Shown piece by piece: positions 21,494 to 33,400 of a DNA stretch of 64,000 nucleotides. The first letter of the stretch is position 1. Every line of letters starts with the position of its first letter. The notes under the pieces were generated by a model. The model saw nothing but the letters and a program-made list of their open reading frames with translations, was not told the origin of the DNA and did no database searches. This DNA is from Saxidomus purpurata (lineage: Eukaryota > Mollusca > Bivalvia > Venerida > Veneridae), in assembly GCA_022818135.1 (NCBI GenBank), contig JAFMSR010000005.1:19873168-19937167 (forward strand). Reading direction: 5' to 3'. The position numbers were made by a program, and so were the translations under genes.

Positions 21494-24400
21494 CTGAAAA
21501 TAAATAAACTTTATGTGAGCACAGCTGCAGTTACTTCCCTTTTACTTTATTTGAAAATCCTGTAGCATATGAGATGTCTAAAACTGCCTGAAAAAACTGT
21601 CACATTGGGCATAACCATCCATGTTACTGTTAGAAGAAATTAAGCTATTCCATATCTGTTAAAAGGCAGTTTGTAATTTTGAAATCTTGAAAGTCATTTT
21701 ATAACAAAATAAACCACACCTTAAAGTGTTTATAGATTTCACTTCTTACACTGGCCAACACAATCGAAACATATTTAAGCGTTTCTGCTTCGATGAGAAC
21801 TTGCTTCAGGATTGAAACCTTGATTTTGCTGACATGCTGTATAACTGTAACATGATAGATGACTTACCTTGGAGTTTCCATGCGAATCCAGAGGTCATTA
21901 AATGGTTTATCACTATGATATTTCTCCCTTCTTTCTGTTCTCGTCTTTTCTAACCAATTTCTGTAAAAACAAAGAGTACTTTTACTTCACTGTACATTAT
22001 ATGGTTACAGACTAAGGAAACAAGTTTACATGCAGTTTGCTGTGCTTGATTCACATATACTAGATCATTGCTACATTAACAGTACTTTTTGTAGACATAT
22101 ATCTGACCCTGTTCTTTGGCTTGTACTAACAATACTTGCCATGCTACCAATGAAAAACAACAACAACTAACAGCATTTTAATATTAATTGCATGCTAAAT
22201 GATTTTGTGTTACTATAAATTGTGTTTTCTTCATGTATGAGGCAATGTCTTTACAAAGAGAAAGGGATTCAAACCTCGATTCCTCATCCATTTGGTCCCA
22301 GAGGTCACCAAACTCTTCCTGCAGTTTATTCCTCTGCTTGTTTCTATTTCTATGTAATTTCAATCTGAAAGACAAAAGAAGTAAATTGCTATCATCAGGG
22401 TACAACCTTCAACTTACTACATGAAGTTCAAGTTTAATTGCTCATTGAAAGGACAATACCAACTTTTCCCCAGTGCCTTAAAAAGACCCAATACTTTTCT
22501 CATTAAACTAACCACTTTTCAAAATTTGAAACTGTTTTCTGTCCATAGTAAATTGTGGACGGTATCTTCAGTTTATTGACTGCTATCATTATATTGAATA
22601 TTATAATTCTAGATATCCTTTGGACAGACAAATGTCATAAAGAGGAAATTGCTATAACTTTTCGTTTTTTTTTCTAATTTAAACATGCTTGGCAATGATT
22701 TAAAACACTATAAACACCATCAACTCTAAACGCCTTTCTAACAATGAAAATGCACTTTCAGTAAATTCTTAGCTGGAGGGAACAAATAATTTGAAACTTT
22801 ATTGATCTTTACTCTTAACCATCTAGAAGCAAAAGATTCTGCCTCCGTAACCAGTGCAGATCATGATCAGCCTGCACATCCATATAGATCATTCACAATC
22901 CACAAATGTCGGCTTTTCAGTCAGTAAATTTTCAGTGAGACCATACTTATTAAGTTAAAATTGAAATGTGGCCATTTTAGAAAATAAGTGAGGCAAGGGT
23001 TAAAAATCAGTAATAACCTGGTCGCAACTAAAAGGCCATTTATAAACACATAAATTTATCAACTGGAAAGCATAGAAAATAACATTGCTCACTTGGAACT
23101 TACATGAAAATATAAAGCAACAAATACAAATATCTAATACTACAGCAACTAAATAATTGGCAAAGCTCCAATGAAATCTAATCAGGCAAATTGCAACTGA
23201 AGGTTTGAATATGCAAAAGCCTAAATCCATGCAGGCAGCATATTCTTACCTATTGGACACAAAATATTGTATGTCGCCTGAAAACAGGCTAGTAGATAGT
23301 GGGAAGCTAGTTGACTTCCTGTTCAGATACTGGGACTTTTGCACTGACCAATCAGTATCATAACTTACTCTGTAAAGAATAGAAACAATTTTGACCATAA
23401 ATTTGCACTTTGTTTTACCATATAAAAAAGAAACATATCAAATAGAAGGGTCTCTTAATACATTGACAGATAGTCCCATAGTAGCATGGGAGTGTCCTAC
23501 CATCTAAAATTAAGAAAAATCCTGACTGTTTAAAATATTTAGTGTTTGACCACATTTGCCCACCGATCGAATTGCTCACATTTTCAAATAAATGTCTTTC
23601 TTTTCTATTAAAACTACCTGCTGAAATCACTTAATTTATTAAGAGTTCACTCTAAAAAGAAACACTTTGGCTCCATCCAAAATCACGGACCTATACACAC
23701 ATAGGTCCGTGCCACAATACATGTCAGTGACTATGCAAAAGGTCCTATGAGGTTAATCACTAAGTAAGTTAGAGTTTATTAAGTCAAATTTTAACAATTA
23801 AGAAACCCCGGTCACACGCTACTGCTCGCTCCCTTAGGGTTTCGTAAATGTTGAAATTTGACATAATAAACTCTACCTTTTACCTACAGTCCACTGAAAA
23901 ACTGACAAAGAAAGTTAAAAATCTTGCACACTGTTTGTAGGTTTTAAATTGCCCATTTCAACAGTATTTCAGCCATTTAATCTTGCCTGTTAATAAGTAT
24001 CTTTTATGCTGCAGTAATATTTTTAATGAGGTAATTAGTAGAAACTGCATATACATTAAATTTAATAACATCCTTTTCTTCAGTGTTGAAAGTCTTTGAA
24101 AAATTAGGTTAATGGATTGTGATAAGTGAAATGAGTTTGAATAAATCACATTTGCATAATTTATGTGAGCATCGCTAGTAAAATACATTGTTTTTTTTAA
24201 TTGAAGAGAGCAGTAAGGTTACAAAAATGGTTTATGGATTATGATTTTAATAAATTTATTCAAAAACAGGGGCAGGCACAGCAGAAACAATTTCTTAAAA
24301 ATTGTGAAACATGAGAAATAACCTGCTTATAGTTTGCTATGGAAACTTTGATAAGTACTTATGTCGTCTACATGAATAATGTCATCCAGGTCTTATATTT

Positions 24401-27400
24401 CTGGACTTTGCAGGGTGAGGGAGGGGAAGGGGAGGGAAACATCTTCATATGCAGGTAATTGAAGCCTTTCCATTTTCACCACCTTTACTAAACAGATCAA
24501 ATGAGAAGCTATTGCATGGTTTTATCGAAATTCCACAGCTATCAAAAAAAAAAAACCAACAGGTTAATAAAACGTCTCAAACCTAAGAAAAGACAGACGT
24601 AGGTACTGTTTATAACAAACCCACAACTTACCTAAACATTTATTATGAAAGTATCTGGCAACAGTCAAAATAGAAGATGTTTATGCAAATCAAGCGTCAA
24701 AAAAGACAAATTTACAGGAGAGATTAGGTGTGTTGTAGGTATGTTAAGTAACAAAAAAAAACCTATCGGATACCTGGTGAAAATTTTATCATCTATTTTA
24801 TTGCTGCAAGAAATAAATTTATTAGAGGTTTAAGTTTTATTTATTACAAGTTTCTTTTTTAAGATCCATGTTTTTCTGTGATGTAAGATTGTATGCTGTG
24901 TTTAACATTTATGATTAAAGGAGAGTGGTTAATATCATTTTCAAGATCTGTTAAACTTTCCACACAACTGTGATATCATTTCACGGAAATTAGACTTTCA
25001 ACTGTCCTAATCTGGCTTCTTTGTTGTTCTTAAGAGCCTGTTTAAGAAGCCGTTTAAGTAACATGGTATGACCTGCCCAGCAAGGGCAAACTGAACAAGA
25101 AAAGCTGTCTCACTACAGTTTGTGATTGAAATCCGATTAATTCTATCAAGAAGGTGTAGCTCTGTCAATATTAAGTTTCCATCACTTTGCAGGATTGCTT
25201 TTATATAAACCCTTGAACATTTTGGTGAAATATCAAATGAAATCTATGACATGTTACTGAGATGTCTGTTTATCAAGGCTGCAAAACGAGGGAGGAACCA
25301 GCACCATCACCGTGGCAACAGCAACACCTCTTCTTACTCGCACAGTAGACGTGCTAAACATTAATTGTTAACTTTTTGCATGGATTTATCTCCCAGAGAC
25401 ATTGAACCAGGCACAGAAATATGTATAAAATGCATCATGCATCCCTACTTCCACTGCATTTGATGATTGTAATGTCGTAAAGTTTCATTGCAATCTGTTA
25501 AATCCACTGGCAGTAAACCAACCTGCCGACTAAATGAGACCAGGATCCGCTACACAATATAGCGCTCTTCACATCATCTGCTTTTCATTTGAAGCACTTC
25601 ATTCATATCCACTAAACACTGCACATTTTATAGATATTATCTATCCTGATTTCATTAAAATTAATCCATTACTTAATTATAAAACAATAATAAATTGGTT
25701 TTAAATAGGAAAAACAGTTTCATTAAATGCATATTATGGAATTCATGTGCTCCTAAATTCTAACAAACCTGCAGCCTGTTAAGTTAATGACTTACTTTGG
25801 AATTTCTTGATCAGGATGAACATGTTCAATTTCAAACCCCATCCCACGTAGTCTGTCTATCACTGTATTATTGCCCAAAAAGTGACCTGAAAACAAGAAA
25901 GGAAAAAAGTTAGAATATTTTCACATCTTTCATGAAGGGAAGTAACTCCTCTGACCTTATCTACATGTAATAACCCACATGCTAGTAAATTTCTGATAAT
26001 ATTATAGTCTATCATATATTGCAAATTAATCTTTAGTGTAAATGAATTTTACACTTAGACATTTTTTCTGTGTCAACTTGTTACAAGTTCAGGGAACTTG
26101 GGCTCTTATAGGATGCAGTACATGTGGTTTATACAACGTACAATGTTGTACCTTTATGCACAATGTATGTTTGTTTGTTGTTGTATTTACGTCTGCAATC
26201 TGTCATTATAAACAATAGCAGTCTTAAAACATGTACATATTTTAAAGGGTAAGGACTAAGACAGATAAATTTCTGTTAACTTATTTTCCACATCCTAACT
26301 GTATCTGTCAAAAATGTTGTATATGGTATGAATGTATGTTACGATTATTAAGAAATAAATACAGAACTGATCAAACCAAGGTATGTTTGTTTTAACGCAT
26401 TTCAACAAATTCTGAGAAAAGTTTCAAAGTTGACTAAAGTAAGCAAAATTTATATCAAGTATGAATTTCAAGATTTTAAATTTTTTTTATATGCTGTGTG
26501 TACAATTCTTCCAAATGCACTGCTTGGATAGCAAGTTCCTTTAATATTTTCATTGTTTAGCCCCATCAGTTTCAAAATTTAAACAAATTGCATTTCAGTA
26601 CGAAATAACACACTATCCACATGTTTCAGTTACTTTAAACATTACCTATACACAAAATAAATTGGAGAAATACAAAAATCTAGAAAAACCCTTCCAACGA
26701 CCACTAAAATATCACTTTATTCAATGATGACTGCATAGATTTCTAAATCTTCATTGAATAAAGATTTAATCTTGATTACATATATACATACATGTATATA
26801 TTTTTTTACAATGTCATACATTATTAAGTAGTCCATTTAATTTAAGTGACATACGTTTTTTATATAGTTATATAGATTTTAATTATTACACCCCCCCCCC
26901 CCCTGCAACTTTCAAATGCTTGGATTATTGTATTAATCTGTTGAAATTAAAGATTGAAAGTGGAGGTATTCCTAATATCATTATCTCTTTTATGAAAAAG
27001 TTTCAATCAAAAAGAGTTTTATATTGTAATATTTGTCTGTCTAAACTGTTTAAAGAATTTGACATTCATTCACTTGCATCAGTTTAAGATTTTTTTGAAA
27101 ATATGCTGAAGGAAAATTAAGATGAAAAATTGAAAGTGCTTAAACATGCAAATATCTTCTGACAAGTGAAAATTGGAGCTAATTTCTTCCCCTGTAACCA
27201 AATATCAGATGTTTCTATTTTGAAACATTCTTTCTTTGTAAACTGACTTTGAAAAATGAATATGGCTATTTACCAACTGAGAAGCTATGCATGCTGAGTT
27301 ACTAATGGTTTAGTCACTGAACATGTGCCCTCATATTTCACTGTAACCTTATAACTACACTATCAGAAAGAAAACCTTTAAGTTGCTACAAATTGGAATA

Positions 27401-30400
27401 TAAATTAAGGACAGATCCCTTACAAAGTGACAGTAGCAGTGAATCAATGAGATTTTTTTCCAGTTTACACTGATTTTGTTTCCAATTATAAGGGTTGCTT
27501 TGACAGCTACACTAAAAACACACACATGTCTAATGAATTAAAGAAAGAGGCTGGCTGGACCAACTGTTTCCAATTCTTTCTGCCAACATTTACAATTTCG
27601 GCAATAAATTCATTATATTGAATTTACTGGAAACATGCTAATCTTTGAAACAAAGAACATTGAAGACAAGAATGAGAATAATAGTCTTCTGAAGAACAAA
27701 AAAAAACACACACGCTGATTAATCAACAATTAAAATAACAAGAGCTGTCACATGACAGCACGCTCGACTATTCGAAAGCTTGTTGCTAAAATGGGGTTTT
27801 TGTCTAAGAACAGGAGTATTGTGTAATTGTCTATAAGAATTAAGGTCAAAGATATGAAACTTGTTTAAAGACCTTTGTAAATGTACATTGCATTCAAGGC
27901 CTTACTCTGGATTCTGCAAGCCAACTGGAGGGAGGATGGGGGGGATAATTTCAAAGAAATACATGACCTTGTATATTTGATCATGAATAATTTTGTAACT
28001 TTTCAAAATTGATATGTAGAATTAAAAAAGCATGACCGCTTCATGCTGCATAATTATTCTATGACATTTCAAAAGAAAGCCATTTTGAGTATTTCCATTT
28101 TAGTCTGGAAAAACTGTGACAAAATTCTAAGTTAAAAAGGGCATAAATATGTCAAAAATCAAAAACATTGGTGAAGATGTTGACAGTTAATACGTCCGAT
28201 AGTATTCTATCTTTAACAAAACATTCAAAGTTAAAAAGGGACACAAATCTATCAAAAATCAAAACAGAGTTATGGGGATTGTTTCCTCAGGTGTAGATGT
28301 TGATGGTAAACATATATTTTAAGTTTCAAGTCAATACCTTATATAGTATTCAAGATATTTGAATTTACAAAAAAAAAATACCAAAACTTCTAAGTTAAAA
28401 AGGGGCATAAATCTGTCAAAAATCAAAACAGAGTTATGGGAATTGTTTCCTCAGGTGTATAATGTTGATGGTAGACACATACTTTGAGTTTCAAGTCAAT
28501 ACCTTATATAGTATTCAAGATATTTGAAAAAATTTACAATTTAAAAAAAAATACCAAAACTTCTAAGTTAAAAAGGGGCATAAATCTGTCAAAAATCAAA
28601 ACAGAGTTATGGGTATTGTTTCCTCAGGTGTATATGTTGATGGTAGACACATACTTTGAGTTTCAAGTAATACCTTTGATAGTATTCAAGATATTTGAAT
28701 TTAAAAAAAAACTTTAACCAAAAATTCTAAGTTAAAAAGGGGAATCAATCTGTCAAAAATCAAAACAGAGTTATGGGGATTGTTTCCTCAGGTGAAGATG
28801 TTGATGGTAGACACATACTTTGAGTTTCAAGTCAATACCTTTGATAGTATTCAAGATATTTGAATTTATAAAAAACTTTAACCAAAATTTCTAAGTTAAA
28901 AAGGGGCATAAATCTGTCAAAAATCAAAACAGAGTTATGGGGATTGTTTCCTCAGGTGAAGATGTTGATGGTAAACATATAGTTTGAGTTTCAAGTCAAT
29001 ACCTTTGATAGTATTCAAGATATTTGACTTTAACAAAAACTTGAACCAAGAATGAGAATAATAGTCTTCCAAAGGGCAAGAGCAATAGTCTCCTTATTCT
29101 TCGAATAGTCGAGCTAAAAACTTAAAACAAGAAAAACAGCTGGTATACTGGTATTAATTACTGGTAATTTCAACATGATCTCTTCAGTATGTTACTATAA
29201 TATAATGTCATTAGACAAAAGTTTCTAAGACCACTGTTAAATCAATCTATAGACTCTCGTTCATCTTTTCCAACACACTCTGTAACCCCTTCACCAATTT
29301 TCGGTGATTTTCTTACCAAAATTATTTGTAATTAATCATAAAACTACCACTATTACTGTATTAAATAGCATTTAAACATTTTTTAAACAGTCCCGTGTTT
29401 ACTTGAAAATCTATGTTTTCGTATGTACCTTATAACATTTGATCTGGGTTAAGATGTGTTATAATGTATCATAAACTCGAGTGGTCCTAAATAGAGCTAT
29501 AAAAGGATTTCAATTTCATGAATATCAATTTATTTGAATTAAGCCCTCGAGTAATTTTGCGGTATTTTCAAAGTATATTTTATGATGCTCACAGCCTGTG
29601 ATGTGACATGTTATATGAATATTTAACAACCTTATTTTCATATTAAACTCATCTCATTTCACAGTTATATGAAATTCAACTTTAATACAACTTTAACGAG
29701 AAACAACTGTATTTTTTAACTTATTACCCGTCATATGAAAACACCATATATTACACATAAGTGGCTCTTGAGTGTAAGTTGTTTGAAAAATTAAATTAAA
29801 TATTAAATTCTTGTGTAATTTTGTTGCACTTTTCACAAAGAAAGAAACAGTGTGTTTTTATTTCTAACCTAAGTTATTAAAATACTGGCTGAATAACAAC
29901 TAAAGCAGTATCAGTATGCCTGACTAGTAACTCTAAAACATCTTCAATGACATCTCCACACAGATATCATTCTACACTCTATAATGATCCTCAAGTAAAG
30001 AGCTACCTCCCTCTCTACACTCCCCAAGCAAGGGGCTACCTCTGGAGCAAAGAGCAACCTGACCTTCTCTACACTCCTTGAGCAAGGAGCTACCTCCCTC
30101 TATACTCCTTGAGCAAGGAACTACCTGACCTTCTCTACAATCTTTGAGCAAGGAGCTACCTGACCCTCTCTACACTCCTCAAGCAAGGAGCTATCTCCCT
30201 CTCTACACTCCTTGAGCAAGGAGCTACCTCCCTGCTCATACCATTCTTTCTACACTCTATAAATATATTTATGCTGATACAGTAAATTGAAATTCTTATT
30301 AAATGCAACAAAACTTTCAAGCATGGTATCAATCAAATCTTTGCAACAAACCACAATATGATCAAAGTCTGCCCATCAGCAATAGATGACTGTTGTAAAA

Positions 30401-33400
30401 CAAAAATTCACCACCAGTATTTACCAAAATGATATTGTCTGTTCTGTCCTTTAGGCACATATGAAACTGAAGCCAGACATCTCTAGCACCTTGGCAATGC
30501 CATCCAGTGGCAACTGGCAATTATGAAGTAGAACAAGTACACAGACAATTTTTGCTTACCAAAATCTGTATGAGAAATCTCAATTTAAATGCAACAGTAT
30601 TTTCCTTAATCAAAAATCTCTTCTGCCATAAATATCTAATAAAACACAACAACACCATACATTTTAACAGCAATAACATCATAAAACAGTATGGATACTT
30701 CAGAACTGTATTACGCATATAAGCTAAATGTGAGATTAGGAAAAGTGCTTGTAAAACTTCTGTATCAAATTATACACTTTCCTACCAAATCATATTTTCA
30801 ATTTGTAAAGTACTCATACACATGAATGATGTAAATGCATGTTATCATACACTACAAGTCGCATTTATAGTAAACAATGTTATTATAAAGTTTGATCAGA
30901 GTGGGTAATAATAATTCAAAATACATAAGATTTGATATGCCAACTGTATTGAAAATATAATTTTGATAACTTTGAATTGAATTGGGAAAACTTAGGTACC
31001 TAAAATTTCACATGGATAAAACTATCAGACAAATGCCGTATTTAATAAATTTGAGCGGTGAGGAGGGAAAATGACCAGCGTCATAGGAAAAGGGGTCCAA
31101 TACTCCACTAGCCATTATATTTTCCTGCACATGGTCAAATGCAATTAAAACATTACAAGTCCCAAAGGCTTTTTCCATTAAGACATGGCATCTAAAAATT
31201 ATGGCCTCTTAAAGAGTAATAGCACTTACGAGAAGATCTGTGACTGAAGTGTAAGAAATGATTATCTTGAAGATTCTTATAAACATTATAGACAAAAACC
31301 CTTATCAAACACAATGAATAACTAAAGCTAACTGCAGTGTAAAAACACATCTAGATTGTAATTTCTGCTGCAGCTGCTGTTTAGGGGAGAATTCATTATG
31401 AGAACACATGTGAGCTATCAAATACATTATTATCTATAAGCCTAGTATAACAAGTGTCTTAAAGTATAAAATCTAGCAACAATGTACCCCCCCCCCCAAA
31501 AAAAAAAACAAGCAATTATTGATATCTCTTATATCATTCCATATGTTGAATGGTACACATGAAGTGCACCTTAAAAACATGCTCTGTCTGATAGCAAAAT
31601 CTCTGCTACTGATGAACCATATGATTGATGTCACTTTTCAAATATAATCATCATGAACCTTTAAATCTTCTCAAAAAAAGATCAAACATCATTCAAATGA
31701 GTAAGAAAGGTCGGAGTTCTTTTAATTATTTCTCAGACACATAAACTCATGGAAGGACATCTTTCTGAAAACGTGATTGGCATCAGGTCTTACAGTCTCT
31801 TTAATCTCTACTTTAATGGCTTCTCCTCTAACACATGTCACAAGATTTCCTTCCTCTGAGACAATGGCCTTGGATAGAGATGTTTTTTCTTGATAAATAT
31901 CTTTCTAAAGACAGAATTTAGAGGATTTCTAGATTCAAAAGTGTTGTCAATCCAATCTATGCAGTCTGCAACTCAGGAAAGTAACTCAAAGTCAGATTTT
32001 AAAAGGAAAGACTGCAACTGAAGAAAGTAAGTAACTCAAAGTCAGATTTTAAAAGGAAAGACTGACCCAGAATATGAATATAGATTGAAAAGAATGTGTT
32101 ATAACTTCTCACGAAGAACATTGTAATAGTTAAACCCTAATATAGGACATCGTAACCTTTACAAAATTAATGGTTACAATTCTTCACAAGGACATGTGCA
32201 CTTCCAGAGGAACCTGACAATAATTTGTCTAAATTCCATCACAAACATTCATACCATCACCACAAACATCCATACCATCATCTCAAACATTCATACCATC
32301 ATCACAAACATTCATACCATCGTCACAAACATTCGTATCATCATACCATGAGTTACAATGAAACAGCTGAGGTGTTTCGAGAGAAACAAATGGCACACTG
32401 ACAAGCTCTGAGATAAAAACACATGCACAACTTAAAAATGTCCCTGAGGACAACTCAATTGGCCAATATCCTTCTACAGATATTTATGAACAAAATTAAA
32501 ATAAAATAACAAACTACATCATAAAAACCCACATGGTGATTTTACAATACAAGTGTTCTAGCACCCATGGTTAAATTTCCAAACATAAAATTATATCCCC
32601 CCCCACACACCACAATTTGGTATTAGTTGTTACCATTGTTAACAAAAAGATTCTTTTTTTAAATACTATTTCAATGGGTGACACATTAAATCTTTTTAGC
32701 TGAATTCCATATCTACAGTGCATCTACAAGGCGTCTATGATAACAAATGAGGTATCAAATGTGCTGGCTACAGTGAACCTTAAAATTTTACTGTAACCTC
32801 TGCTTACTGTGGGATCTTTGATACCACTTCAAAACATAAACAGAACTATCTGACAAGAGGGGAGTTTGTACTTGTGTTTAGATCACAAATGCATGTCATA
32901 TCAGTGTCTGCACTCACATGCTACAGGTGTTTAATCTTGTTTTGTTAAAATGTCAAAATGCTAATCTGCAGGCATTCTTTGTATAGAGTGAGGTAAGAGA
33001 TACATCTAAAGGTGCATTTTTACCACCCTGGTCGGAAACACAGATCTTCAAAATCTTTAATACACCATTGAAATATAATTGATGATACATATTTTGCTGT
33101 CAATTTTAAGAACATCAAAAGGAATTCAATTATTCACTTCATAAACATTATTCATACTTTTTGTAATGCATATAATTCACCTCACCAGCTTGTATGTTGA
33201 GAGTACAACTATGTGCAGTTTGTGGTTTGGCCCATCTGCAAAATCATCCTCTCAAGAAAACCATGGCAACCAAGTATACTTATATCACCGATAAAGAACC
33301 CTGTGGACTTGCAACTTAAGTAAATGATTCCTTTGGAGGTTTTGGTGGTGCTGTGGTTGAAATGCCTCAGGTGATAGAAATTTTTTATAGTTATTAATTC

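Larger units (their letters stand above)
22365..25795 (-). other. TIKI introns 4 and 5
   Basis: Non-coding apart from exon 5 at 23250-23369. Contains a CAGTGCAGATCATGATC fragment (about 22854), a perfect 11-bp-stem hairpin at 23684-23711 and a foldback at 23769-23876. 25085-25560 is of higher complexity but has no supported exon. Confidence 0.6.

Noticed and set aside
22184..22274. Read-through of TIKI exon 6 into its intron as coding sequence
   Set aside because: Splicing at 22275 restores phase with exon 7, whose content continues the family pattern; the extension ends without a membrane anchor. Kept only as a possible isoform.
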